This document shows, one piece after another, positions 24,714 to 37,099 of a stretch of DNA of 64,000 bases. The stretch's first letter is position 1, and each line of letters starts with the position of its first letter. The notes beneath the pieces are model-generated. The model ran no database searches, was not told the origin of the DNA, and saw only the letters and a program-made list of their open reading frames with translations. The stretch is from contig OX388348.1 of assembly GCA_947579665.1 (NCBI GenBank), forward strand, positions 17,422,001 through 17,486,000, in the 5' to 3' direction. The stretch comes from Sympetrum striolatum (taxonomy: Eukaryota; Arthropoda; Insecta; Odonata; Libellulidae). The position numbers and the translations under genes were made by a program.

Positions 24714-24925
24714 GTATCCTAACTCATATGTATTTTGCATCTCACAGTTGAAGTGCGAGTTGCGTATCACAAAAATTAGGGCGTTGCAATTTGCCGTACT
24801 ATATCGCAATTCAGCATTCAGTATCCTAACACGCATTTAATCAGCATTTTACATTCGTAAGGCGGGTTACGTATTGGCAAAAGTACGGCGTTATGAAGTG
24901 AAATAATAGTTTACTTAACCTATGC
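24714..24925. repeat. Diverged tandem dimer, period about 107 bp
   Basis: Two units begin GTATCCTAAC at 24714 and 24821 and share the later order TTTTGCAT/TTTTACAT, GCGAGTTGCGTAT/GCGGGTTACGTAT, CAAAA and GGGCGTT/CGGCGTT. Divergence is substantial, so the duplication is old. Confidence 0.65.
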
Positions 24926-24929
24926 CGAA

Positions 24930-27780
24930 TAACGGGTATCTAAGCCGGATGACGGATAACTCAACCCTACTCCATTATCTATCAACATCCCTCGATAACG
25001 AATGAGGCTTACTTGATACAAATGAGGCATGAGATAGTTTTCTCGTGCTTTCCTCCTTGAGTCATAATGCTGTAAGTTGAACAACTCTACATACGTTACA
25101 ATACTACTTAATAAAAATCGTTACTTAATAGAGATCTAACAAAGAATATTATGAATGCACTACTCACACCTCAGAATCTTTTATATTAAAATATCCATTA
25201 GCAAAATTGTGACAAAAAAATATCACATTTTCCTATATCCTGTATTAGATGAAAAATATTCCATTCATCAATTTATAGTAATAGAAGCGTAGCATAAGAA
25301 AAATTCTTCAATATCCTGATGATTTAACCGAACTAACATTTCGAAATCGCTGACTTTATAGGGAAAGTGCCTTCATTTCAGTGTTCAAAATCTTGAACGG
25401 GTTCTGAAACTGCTTATTACATCGTTTATCTAGTTTTCTCCTCTCAAATGAGGCCCTCCCTAAAATCCTCTTAATCTTCGACCCTCATCTCTGCGTATTC
25501 CTTCCCTTTGAACTTGCCATAATCATCTCATGACTTCCCTTCTCCTTAATCGATTTATAATCTGTGAATACACTTCCATGAACCTCGTCATCCCTTTGAG
25601 AACTACTCGTTCTATAGGAAGAGTGTGCAGAGTACCCCAGCTAGCGGAGAAAGTTTCAGGCTCATCATTGCCATATCACACTGTATTTTACTCATACGAG
25701 TAAGATGCTATTACTGAAGACGATCTAGAAAATTTCAGTAGAAAATAAGTACTTTTATACGTATAATATATTAGATTTTTATGTGAATGTCAGTCCTAAT
25801 AATCCAGTTATATATTATTTATATTCATATCCTTTCACACTCAAAAGGATTTTTATATTTAGCAAGGGTTAATACCATAATCTTTAAGATAACTAAGGAA
25901 GAAGATAATACATATAATGAATTAAGTTTCTACGATGAAATATGTTGAATAAATTGGTAACTTTCTAATTCAGTATATTCATTTTCTGTTTATTACAATG
26001 TTTTTTTCTAATAGTTAGTTTCCCTTTTTTGCCAGATAAAAATGTCTTGATATTCTATGAAACCTTATTTTTACAGAAAATCGAAGTTCACTTAATTTAA
26101 CTTGTTCTATACTCTACTCTTAACATATCAATGTCCTTTTGAGCCGGAGAACGTGGTAAGTCAAAAACTTTACTGGTGTCTAAGTAAGCGTTAAAGATAA
26201 GGAGGAAATTGATATCAGAGCTCCTTAGGAAACTTGGCTAAGAATGACCGAAAATATTCCAAATATTCCATATTTCTGTGATTTTTGTTCACAATTTTGT
26301 GTGAAAAAGGTCTCTAAGAGTGTTAAACAGGTTCTTTCTAAGACGCGATTGAAGTATTGGACAGAACAAAATAAACTGCGCTAGCGTTTATTACGTTCCA
26401 CTTGCGCGTGCACAAATGTCATTCTCTACTCCGACAGGCAACAGGACCCGGTAAAATTTTATTGAAAATAGGTCATGGAGTACCGTTCTATCATCCATTT
26501 AATTTAAGATTTTTCTTCAGAGAGTCCATTTAATTGAATGAAAATATTGAGCTACAATTAACAGAGGATAATTGTTGATGCAGAAACTGCTGTTGAACTG
26601 TTCAGCTGAAAACTTTCCTACTAGTTTGCTTGGAATAATAGCAGAATTTTATTTCACATTCATTAATGTATGTGTAACTTATACGCTAGTTTATCAGGCT
26701 GCATCCAGCTGCTCGTACCTACTGTGAATAATGTAAGCTCTATGCAAATAGACAAAAATACATTTTAATTTAGTCGGTGGTTCAGTTAATTTCTCTTTCC
26801 TCTGTAAATTCACCTGTTTAAGCTTCCCAAAATATGAAAATATCTAACATGTTGCTAAGTAACTATAATAGTCATTGACGTTTATTAACTACTAATTCAT
26901 TCATATTTGGTTAAAAAAGTGAAGAAATTTCGAGGCTTCAATTCATCTTCCTTACCTGTTGTCAATTCTCTTATCACGGCATATGGAGAATTCTGGTCGA
27001 TGTATGCATTAAGTAGATTTTCCTAAGTGTTATCCTTATCATATTTCCGTGGGTGTTAACCATTTATTCGATCAAATGTTTTTAGAAATTATCCTAATCC
27101 TTACTAATTCCACTATTTTGATATCTGGCTGATGATATATTTCCGTATGCCTACTATAGATTTTCAAATATATCATTCATAGTAAATTTTATTGAATGAT
27201 GCAAACTTTGATCACCATACTTAATTGATTAGTTATATAATATTATTTTTCTCTCAATTATAATATTTACTTCTACTTTTTTAATGTCTTGGATATTCCT
27301 AAAGTCAAGCATTGACAAAATTCATTCTTATTTCTATTTCATGTAAATTTATTGCCCGGATGCCTATAATCTAATTGCAATCTTGGTTTCTCAACTTTAT
27401 TAATTTAATAAATAACACTATACTGTTTTATTAATTAGTTAATAATTTTCTTCCTTTTTATTTCCGTGTTTCTTCATATCCTCCAAATTTATATTCATAA
27501 CATTAACTGACGATAGATTGGATGTAAGTAGACACCTACTTGTCTGAATTCTTCTTTTAAAAGGGAATATTTTACCTTTTTCATTCAAGTACTATGGATA
27601 TAAATTCTTATTTGCCAATTTTATATTACAAGTAACGTCATCCTTGTTGCAACTAAAATACTTTAACTAACGACTGTGATCCAATAATATATTAATTTAG
27701 GCACACGATGATCTAATCACAATTATGAGTATTAAGCATAACGCATAATTTAGCATTCGCCAATGTCAGAGAGGATAGGA
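24930..27780. other. Anonymous AT-rich DNA
   Basis: No gene, RNA gene or bounded repeat recognised in about 2.8 kb. Open frames are below 60 codons. Confidence 0.6.
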
Positions 27781-28100
27781 CAGTCAGAATTCAAATGTCA
27801 GAGGATCTGTCAGCCTTCCCCTTGACTTCAATCCATTTCTCCCGCAATCCCCTTGCCCATTTCATCCGGATGGACTCCAGCGATATTGTACGGAACGTCG
27901 TTTGGACTTCGTTTGCAGGTATTAGGTCAGTGCCTCCGCTGTCGCTAAAGTCACAGTATCGATTATCCTATCTCCTCTCGCTCAGACCTTTCAGTCATCT
28001 CTTCCCCCTCAAAGTGATCTTTCCACCTAATGCATGATTTGATTCCACTCCATATACGACACTGCCCTATTTGAGTGATACGTCATCCACTACAATCGTT
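27781..28100. other. GC-elevated patch with an unrecognised open frame
   Basis: An 80-codon open frame (27795-28037, plus) runs through a C/T-rich patch. The translation matches nothing I know and lacks any signal or membrane segment. It is probably non-coding, though an ancient element fragment read on either strand cannot be excluded. Confidence 0.35.
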
Positions 28101-29013
28101 AGCTCGCTCTATTCAGAATGCCAGGATCTGCTTTTGATTGATTGTATAATTTAGGATTTATTTCCTTATGAATTGAGGTCTTTAAATATTTTTTATATAT
28201 ATTCATAGCTTTTATTGCAAATGACATATCCTTATAAGAAATAGTCGCTGTAACGAAAATTAAAATTAATGAAATTTTTGGAATTTACGGTCAAAATTCC
28301 GAAATTGTGAGGTGAAAATTCATGCAGAGTTATTTTCGTATTTAGGAAGGAGTTTGTATCTGTAATGCCTGAGAAAATTGGATGCTTTTCCTGGTATGAT
28401 ATTCCGCTTCAAAACAAACGTAATTGGCTAAACAAGGCACTCTATCGTTTAATTATCTTTTGGCTTTATTTGATTAATTTGTGTATATAGGGTTGGTTCA
28501 GAATTTGTTATTTGCCTTTTGATTCTCATTTCTGCCCTATTATAGGAAATTTACTTTTATGTAGTTCGCTATATTTTTTATCTTCAGTTTATATAGCGTT
28601 TTCTGTTTATATAGTGAGCAGCTTGAAAGCTTGTATTCAAATGCATGTGTTAATTTGTTATTGTAAGTTTTTCAATCAATTTCTCAATCAAATGGAATGA
28701 ATAAACAATTTTTGTATATTCTGAGATGATTACCAAAGAAATATATGGATTACACAAAGCAAATATTATAATGACACTATGCAATATTTTTAAATTTTTG
28801 ATTCGATGTTCTAAGATAGTAAAGTCATTTTAAAAGTATTTTTATTCTGATTTCAAATCTGATTCTAGTTTTTCTTTATCACGTAAGGTTTTTATACAAT
28901 TCAATATTGAAATTTGTAAAAAATTGGAATTTTGAACCGGGAAAATAATTATTTGAGTTTGATTTAAAAATTGTGTATTAGAAAATAGTATATACTGACT
29001 TAAAAATGCTATA

Positions 29014-29019
29014 TTTATT
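29014..29019 (-). terminator. AATAAA polyadenylation signal downstream of the pseudogene
   Basis: Reading on the minus strand, AATAAA lies about 28 bases past the final stop of the pseudogene at 29047. This is a plausible relic of its 3' end. No poly(A) tract follows, so there is no direct sign of retroposition. Confidence 0.4.
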
Positions 29020-29046
29020 ATGAAAACACAAGGCATACATGACAGT

Positions 29047-30750
29047 TTAATTCCTCCTCTTCACTGATTTCACTGCTTCAACATGTTTCTGACGAGGGTT
29101 GAAACTTCTCTTCCCTGATTGTCTCCCTTCAACATTTCCATCTCTTTTTAGCATAAAACAATAGTCAGCCATCATATTTGTATTCCACCTTCTCTGGTGT
29201 CTCTTTACCATGTCCTTCATGTCCTGGTGGAAACGTTCTCCTTTTTCTTCACTGACATCGCCGAGATTTTCAGGGGAAAAAGTCAATACATGAATGTAGA
29301 AAGTGAAGCTTGACACTCATGTTACATCCTAATTCCTTGAAACTCTGCAAATTTTTTTAACCATGGTTTTGTACTTTGGGTGTTTGTTGTTGCCCAAAAA
29401 GTTGGCCACTACCTCTTTAAATGAAACCCGGGCCCTTTTTACCAGTGCATTCACTGTACGTTCAAACAAATTGTCTTTCTTTAAATGTCTGTTCTGTGGT
29501 CCCACAAAGACCCCTTCTTTAAGTTTCTCAAAAGACACTTTAGGATATCTTGTTACCAATTACTGGAAGCAGTCACCTTCCTTTGGGATTGTTTTAGTGA
29601 ACTGTTTCATTAATCCGAGTTTTATGTGCAGAGGAGGTAATAGTATCTTGCTTCGTTGAACTAGTGGTAACATTTATTATGTTCTGTGTACCAGGTTGGA
29701 GGGCCCTTCTTTCGGGCCAGTCTGTCTTCTTTCAATGCTTGTTTTTGGCTCGGCTGTCCCATTCACAAATGAAACACGGCATTTTTATATAGCCAGATTA
29801 TTGACCAATTAACATAACAACTACTTTTAAGTCCCCAAAAATTGTTCAAGAATGTTTTACATAGTTCGCGGATTTAAGCAGAGCTTTGAGATTTTCGTAC
29901 GTCTCCTTGAGATGTACTGAATGTGCGATGAGTACTGAACCAAACAAATTTCCATTATGTAAAAGTACACCTTTGAGGCTACTTTTGGACAAATCTATGA
30001 ATAACCTCCACTCACTTGGATTGTGATTGACATTAAAGACTTTTAATAAACCCTCAATATCGCAACAATAAACCAGGGATTCTTCTTTAAATAATTTTAC
30101 TAATTCCTTTCCTCTGGTCCTATACCAAGAGAACGAAACTCCAGGTAGTAGAAGATTATTTGCTTTCAATCTTGATCCAAGCAATTGGGCAGCATCTTTC
30201 GTCTGAATCAAGTCACGAGTTAAATCATTCAGTTAATTTTGACTGAATAATGTTGGCGCAGAATTTTCTTCCGGCTTGTAATCATCAGCATCACACCTTT
30301 CAATTTCTGAGCTGCTTTCCTGTGGCACATCTTCAAGAACGTTCGGTGGAACTGGGATAGGGAAGATTCACAATGCGTAACTGTTCGTATGGCCGAAAGG
30401 ATGGTAGGATACTGTATATCCTTCTTACTTTTTGCGTTATGACCTTGAACGTTATCCATACAAAAATAACAATCATTAACAAGATTTTGTGATCCCCGCC
30501 AAACCATTGGGATTGCAAAAGGCATTGATTTTTTTACACAATTTGTCCACAGTCTCAGTGCTTCAACACATGTACGGCATACTTTGTGCGCTGCCCAGCT
30601 TTTGTCTTCATCACCAAGCCTTATACCGAAGTATGCATAATAAACAATTCTCACAAAACTATTAATGTCCTGTCTTTGCTTAGCAATTACGTAGCTACCA
30701 CAAATATAACAAAACACGTTTGGGTTATTCAAACACTTCCGGGAACTCAT
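29047..30750 (-). pseudogene. Intronless pseudogene of an uncharacterised multi-copy invertebrate protein family
   Basis: Starting at the ATG at 30748-30750 (MSSRKCLNNPNVFCYICG...), the conceptual protein is about 565 residues long. Successive blocks read DCYFCMDN, LLGSRLKANNLL, NEWRLFIDLSKSSLKGVLLHN-like (here PSEWRLFIDLSKSSLKG), PCFICEWDSRA, ILLPPLHIKLGLMKQF, FKEVVANFLGN, GCNMSVKLHFLHS, GERFHQDM and MMADYC. I recognise this block order from uncharacterised proteins present in many copies in Hydra, aphids and other invertebrates; their function is unknown. Early Cys pairs (14/17, 58/61, 94/97) could bind zinc. Lesions: frameshift near 30365; stops at 30233-30235, 29846-29848, 29798-29800, 29732-29734 and 29560-29562; frameshifts near 29670, in the T-run 29352-29358 and in the G-run 29273-29276. 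No intron is visible. Confidence 0.85.
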
Positions 30751-30799
30751 ATCTACAGAACGTTCACAGACTATCTATGACATCACAAAATATAACCTC

Positions 30800-31440
30800 G
30801 CAGCACTATAGAATGTATACAATGTTTCCCGCCTAACAGCCAACTGGATGTAACTAGTGTGGCCAACTATCCCTCTTACCGAAATAAAATTTCCCTCTGT
30901 GAAACTTACGTTTAAATAGAGAATGAATTTACTTGATTTACAAAAAAAACTGTACGTAATAAGAAAAACAACGGATTGCAGATCTGGAATCAGCGAAAAA
31001 AAAAATACTTTAGGTTCACCTAAGACTACAGAAACATAGAAAATCATGTTGTATTGTGTAATCTTTCACGATAGAGATATTAAAGGCTACAAACTAATTT
31101 GGTAAATAGATGCATTTTTCAACCAAATAATTATTAACCAAAAATTAATTTTGGGGGTCAACTAATGGAATCAATCAAGAGTAATAAAGGAAGAACATTG
31201 GGAATATTCCTAAATGATTACCTAATAAATCGTAAATAGTGAAAAAATGGAGCTATTGTAAGAATTCTTCATGGCAGGGATGTGGCAAAGACTACAAACA
31301 AGATCGAGAAAAATATATATTTTTGACCCAATACCTCAAAGCTCAATCGGCGAAATAAACTTTAGAGACATCTCAAATATCCTTTCTCCTTTCTCAACGA
31401 TACCCAAGGAAACCTCTTCGATCAGATCGACTTATATTCA
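30800..31440. other. AT-rich DNA upstream of the pseudogene
   Basis: Nothing recognisable. No terminal repeat matching the other side of the pseudogene was found, so a transposon carrying it cannot be delimited. Confidence 0.5.
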
Positions 31441-31890
31441 CAAATCCTTGCGGTGAATGGGGAACCGTTAATTAGTTCCTTCGGCTCAAAGCCAACGAAA
31501 TATCGGAGGAACAATTTTCTCCATGTTTCTCTCGGAATTTTGAATAGTTGCCTCTGTTCCGCAAAGCAATCGCTTCGAAAGACAAAGGGCCTTTTTCGAA
31601 GACTGGGTCGAGAGGAATTGGGAAGAAGAAAGGAGGCGATGACGGGTGGATCTGGAAAGGACGCACACTTTGAGTGAGAGGTGGATAGAGTGACACACAC
31701 ATGCGGGAAGTGTTCTGGAAAAGGTTGGAGGAAAATAGGGTCGAGAAAAGTGGGCGCTTTCGCTTAAAACGTAGCCTTGTATACCAGGAGCCAAAAGAAC
31801 CTCAGTTTTCTTTCCGGCGTTTATCATCCGCATGGTTTTACCTCCAGCGAATCTTATCCTTGACTTAACGTAGCGGTTTGTAACCAAGAG
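31440..31890. other. GC-elevated patch with overlapping open frames
   Basis: Four open frames of 74-133 codons overlap on both strands here (for example 31486-31887 minus and 31453-31677 plus). At most one could be real and none is recognisable. The overlap is what stop-poor composition produces. Confidence 0.45.
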
Positions 31891-32022
31891 TGCAATGTAT
31901 TTAGGGAAAATATTGGTATTTTAATAGAAAGGTAATGTTTGTGGCGTAGTTGCTAAAAGCTAAACTCTTACTTGTTTCATTGGTATTTGAATTTTCATTA
32001 TGTAAATATCAATAGAACAATA

Positions 32023-32665
32023 CAGTGGTACCTCGAGATACGAGTTTAATTCGTTCCAGAACCGAGCTCGTAAGTCAATCGGCTCGTATCTCAAACGAAT
32101 TTCTCCCATTTAAAATAACTGAATTCGATTTAATCCGTTCCGGACCTATGAAAAATCCCCAAACCATTGTAAATTATAAAATAAAGATATGTTTTTAAAT
32201 AACAAACATGTATAATTAACAAATACATAACAAAATATGAAATAAAGAAATAAAAGAGTTATTTAGCATAATAGTCTTACTTTGGAGACAGACGAGTGCG
32301 GCTAACGAAGGTGAACGACTAGAAGGAGGGAGGGGGAAGGGATGCAGGCACTCTAGACACGTACGTAAACGGCGCTTTTTTAGAACTTAAAACTATTATC
32401 GTAACTTTAAAACTAAAACTACACTTTCCTTATTTCAAATGAAAGAAAAAACTTAAATCAATGCACTTCACTTTAAACTTAAACTAAGCTTAACATTTAC
32501 GTAAATTTAATTATCACTTTTTTGCCTTCTTGGCTGCACTTGGCTTGGAAACACGGCTCGTATCTCGGATTTGGGCTCGTATCTTGAACGAAAATATGGC
32601 CCGAGCTCCGGCTCGTATCTCAAAAAACTCGTATGTTAGGCTGCTCGTATCTCGAGGTACCACTG
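32023..32665. mobile_element. 643-bp MITE, TA target, 22-bp perfect TIRs, pogo/Tigger-like
   Basis: Perfect 22-base inverted termini begin CAGTGGTACCTCGAGATACG at 32023 and end with the reverse complement at 32665. The element is flanked by TA at 32021-32022 and 32666-32667. The termini contain GAGATACGAG, and variants of this decamer recur inside both ends: once more on the left, and at least four times on the right between 32550 and 32655. The interior has no transposase; a 127-codon open frame starting at 32530 runs out through the right terminus and is accidental. TA target and CAG-starting termini are typical of the Tc1/mariner group, and the TACCTCG within them recalls Tigger-type ends. 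Confidence 0.85.
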
Positions 32666-33409
32666 TATTTCAAACTTCCATTCTATTTTTAAAATATAAC
32701 GTGGGTACAGAGCTAATAGTCGAAGTTTTCTTCTCAGCTTCTAAAGCTGAATTCAGGATGCCTACTTTTAAGTGGTTTATATTTTTCTATGGACAAATTT
32801 CGTGTCGAATCATGCCAGGTTGCCTAGTGGAAAGTGAAAATAAAGAAAAAAAGACGTCAACCCTTACGATAGATTTTATTTTTGCGAGATGTTTTGCTAG
32901 CGGGCTAGCATAATCATTAATTATTTTAGTAATTTAGAAATAGAATAATTAGAAATTAAAATATTTTGTTGCCTACGAGAAATTGTATTTTTGTGTATCA
33001 CCATTCATATCGGAGAATGCTTATAACGATGTAACGATGTAGTTTGTTGCTCATTCAGCACGATATTTAATCATAATGCACTAATGGAGATTTATGAATT
33101 AGTTTTGGTTATATTTAGTGGAAGGTATTCCTATTCAGACTTAACGATGAGGTAGATTCCTTAAAATCGTTCGTGCTTTTTCTAAAGTAAAAATATTTTC
33201 TCGGGATGCAGGTAAATATTGTTTCATTGAATTTAGTATAATTTAAACATATGCCGAATCCTATATATTCTTTAGGATCAACTAATGACCAAAAATAAAT
33301 GAAATTCAATCAAATTCACTCGATAGGGATACAACGGACATCTTTAAAAGTACTTAAAACAAAAATCGCCGGGAAAATGAAAGAGATTTCACCACATTTA
33401 GTTTAATAG

Positions 33410-33700
33410 GCTGAAAGAAGACGGAATAAGACGGAAGGAAGAGATAAAGGCGGCGCTGAAAGAGCGGAAGAGAGATATATCACGCGGGACCGCTGAAGAA
33501 GTGATGAGAGCGCAACAAGAGCCTGTGGGAGATATATAGAGAGAGAGACGGGAAGAAGTATGTTCGGAGGAGAGAGAGGGAGGGGCGGAAGAGGTGGTGA
33601 AGGACTTCGGAGTAGGAATCGAATGTCTAGAGAAGAGGGCTTGAAAGAGAAAGGGATTCGTAAAGGGAGGGAAAAAGGAGGAAATTGGAATTTTCGGTCA
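33410..33700. other. Polypurine tract (GA-rich)
   Basis: Nearly 300 bases of the plus strand are dominated by G and A, including short (GA)n and GAGAGAGAGAGG runs near 33537-33585. The mirror is a 143-codon Pro/Ser/Leu-rich open frame on the minus strand (33403-33834), which also runs through the SINE head and is therefore not a gene. Such tracts can form triplex DNA. Confidence 0.65.
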
Positions 33701-33751
33701 AAGACGTGTGGCCTGGAATATAACCAATGGATGCACGGAGATGAAAGTGTT

Positions 33752-33831
33752 GCGTGACCGGGAATCGAGCCCGCATCTTTTTCGTTACTTTCCAGACGGG
33801 CGCTCTTACCGATTGAGGTATCTCTGAAGAG
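33752..33831 (-). mobile_element. tRNA-derived SINE head
   Basis: The minus strand reads TACCTCAATCGGTAAGAGCG (A box, 33801-33820) and, about 30 bases on, GGGCTCGATTCCCGGT (B box, about 33756-33771). The A box matches the TRGCNNAGYNGG pattern loosely and the B box closely. The spacing is that of a tRNA, but the flanking acceptor sequences do not pair, so this is a SINE head. The sequence after the head on the minus strand enters the polypyrimidine side of the neighbouring tract. Confidence 0.65.
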
Positions 33832-33959
33832 CATTTTGTCCGTATTTTTTTAATTTAGTTTTGGACCAAACGATTTGCTTCTCAGAGTTAGCGGCACCAG
33901 CCATCGTCACGGTCCTCTCAGAGACAACTGGCCTCTAAAGATGTGAAAAGTTAACCAGT

Positions 33960-36900
33960 TCAATGAGTTAACGTTTAATTTATCCAGTTACATTAAAATT
34001 TCAAGATTAGCTGCACGGTAAATAACACTGGAATAAAATATTGATAATAAATACTAAATTAATATGTGAGAAACGTGGACCATGAGAAATGGGAATTTGT
34101 TTGAAGAATGGTTTTAATTTTCACCCTCGAGAAGTCGCGCCCCATGGCGTAACACGAACAGATTATTTTTTAAGTATTTTCTTCAAATCAGATGATTTCC
34201 GTAAATTTAAAATTTATAGCCGTAAGACAATAGTTCCAGCTTTGAAAATCGTTTGATGGCATTTTTTAAAATAGAGTTTCAATGATAAACGGAATAAATC
34301 ACGCTTTAACATTTTTAAACGCTTGAAACCTTCAAGGGAATAACTTATGCATAAGTTTTTGCACAAACTTTAACAGTTTGCATCCATTTATTATTACACA
34401 GAATGGTCTTATTATCCCAAAAATATTACTCCTATTTGCAGTAAAATATTTAGATGAACCAGGGCACGGGGTACGCCATCGCGATATGAGCTTCAAAAAA
34501 TATTCTTTATTGCCATAAATTGAACCCAATTTATGCGAAACTCGGGTGGTAGATAGAGAACATTATTGTAGGAATGCTTAAGGGACACAGAATGATTACA
34601 AGGAAAGATGAAATAGTTAAGAATGAAAATTTGTACATGCAAAATGCGGCTCCTCGAGGGTTAAGAAAGCTCTGCATGAAGACATACTTATATAAATATT
34701 TATGAATAATACACTTTCGACACAAAGAACTTAAGGGGAAAAAGTCGACTCACTAGCTATCTCTGCTATCCTTGTAATCATATTAAATGCCTATTTTAGT
34801 AACTGATAGCGAATGTAGTAGGAGAGAATACATGATTTAGTCTAGCGCAGAAAGGAGATAAGAGAAATGACGGATCAAGAACTATTGTTTTCATCGATTG
34901 AGCTCTCTCAGACAGATCAGTTTCAGTCCATTTTACAAGTTATCCTGTACTAGTAATACTGGCTTTTACTTAGCGGCTCCAACCACCACCACGGTCTTCA
35001 TATAGATATTCAGTCAACAAGGGTGTAGAGAGTAGACCCCTTTAAGGATTAGGCAAGAAGGAAGGAAGCTTTTGAGAGGGGTAAAGGTTTGATAGGTAAT
35101 ATCTTGTGCCATTCAATTCATGGGTTCTTCGCCTGTTGTTGAATCCTCCTGGATGTTTTATCGCTTGACCGCCAGAATTGGAAGATTGAATCGAGGTTGG
35201 TTGATGTGAGGGGTCGGAGCGTGAATGATTGATAAGTTGTTTATTCTGAAGGGATTGGGAATTGAGAGTCACGCGTTTTATGCATAAGTATCGGTACGAA
35301 TGTGGGTTCTGCCAGAGGTAGGAAGGCCAATGGGTTTGCGAGAATACCCCCTGGGGTGGAGCGATTACCATCTGATTCATATTCTGTGCTTATATTATAC
35401 TCAGCGTTGGAACTGAACTTACAAATAAAAACGGATCCAAATAATTCTGAAAGGGAAAACTGTATGCTTCTTGCGATTGGAGTCGCTATGGTAGCTAAAT
35501 AAAGTTTTTTTGGCAATTGAAACTTTGGATTGATATATTCCGAAATAGGTTGTACGAGGATTGATATTTTTGTGGTCGACACGTAAAATGCCTATTGCAA
35601 ATGCTATTCATACAAAATGATTTATTCATTGTTGCTGCAAGTAGAATTTCTTCCATAGAGAGCTCCAACCATTTTATTTGTACAACTTAATTCTAACTCC
35701 GATCCCTAACACCAGACGTTTCACCAAAACAAATATTCCAATATTATCAGCAATTCCCACAAAAGTTATTTGAGCAGCGCAAAACTACAGTAGTAACAAG
35801 TATGCAAAACACAAGTAAAAGAAGGATAATGTCAGTGGAGAGTTTCTATTCTTAGATTCATTCCGGGATAACACCATCAAAGTCACAGTAAGCTCATCAT
35901 AGTAAGTCTTTCATTAAAACAGGTCAAAAAAATATCATACTCTATCTCATATTCCTCTTAGTTTTCCAGTATGTAAATAAGATACCCGCCACTGTCACAT
36001 TAATCATCTCCTTTTAACTACTCACATCTTTTGAACAGAATTTCAGATAGTGCAAATATACAAGTTTAAAGGTTTGAGTTTATACTTAGTTTAGACAGAT
36101 ACTTATGAATTCATAAAACACTAACCTTGAGCAACTTTAGTGTTCCCGAATATATAATTTTTTATGTACGAAAGCCTGTTTACCGCCATTAATCTCGGCC
36201 TTCATTTCCCAGAACTTCGGAAACCAAGGAAGCCGAAATATTAGCTCACTAATTCACCTCCGGTAACTGAAAAAATTAGGAGCTTCAAAGAAATGTTAAT
36301 TACAACTCCAGAATGATGAACGCTCTGATATACCGAAAGAGATTAAATTTCATCTTTCTGGATTGATGTGTGTCATGACGTTCAATGTTATTTTGATTTT
36401 CATAATGTTAAAAATGTTTCATATTTTGTGATAATCAGAAAGTTTCTTCAAGGAAACAAATTAAAAAAGGTGAATTAACGAATATATGTTGGTTTCTACT
36501 TATCTGAATGAGATATCATAGGATTCTACAGAAAACAGGAACGATGATTCATTACTCTAGCTATATTAAAAAAGACAGGCGCTCTCGGATGATATTGTAA
36601 AAAAGGCAATATATTCCCATTTATTATATTTTTGAAAATACTTCATTAGTTTAATGATGGAATTACTCGCATTTTCAGAGTAGAAATGTTTACTATAGAT
36701 CTATTACCGATTTTAAGTATTATTTTAATCTCTTGTCAACCATTTAAGTTCGAAAAGTTATGGATATATTAAGACACAAATCTAATTCCTCCCTTCACAT
36801 ATCGTCTAATTTTTAACAAATTTTAAGAAATCATGAATAACGTTTCTTTTAAATGAATTTAGAATCATGAATAATGTCCTCTCCGCTTTACAAATTATAT

Positions 36901-37000
36901 AAAATAGCTTCTTGTAGATTTAGTTTTTAGGCACCAAATTTATGGAGGCATAGGCTTTAATGACTGATGGTGATGATTAGTTAAATCAAAAAGTAAGTTT
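33960..37000. other. Anonymous AT-rich DNA
   Basis: No gene recognised. A 33-base phrase beginning TTAGCGGCTCC (34970-35002) resembles one beginning TTAGCGGCACC (33888-33920), both ending around ACGGTC. Opposed open frames at 35042-35582 overlap one another and are unrecognised. Confidence 0.5.
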
Positions 37001-37099
37001 AGATGCTCGTTGTAAACTTTACTTTCCTTATTGACGCCCTCAAAAATAAATTTCAAAACGTAAAAAATTGATGGTCACTTTTATATTAAAAGCCATATT

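Noticed and set aside
32530..32913. 127-codon open frame on the plus strand
   Set aside because: It crosses the right terminus of a TA-flanked MITE into unrelated flank, so it is not a gene of the element or of the host.
33403..33834. 143-codon open frame on the minus strand
   Set aside because: It translates a SINE head and then a polypyrimidine tract. The Ser/Pro/Leu richness is compositional.
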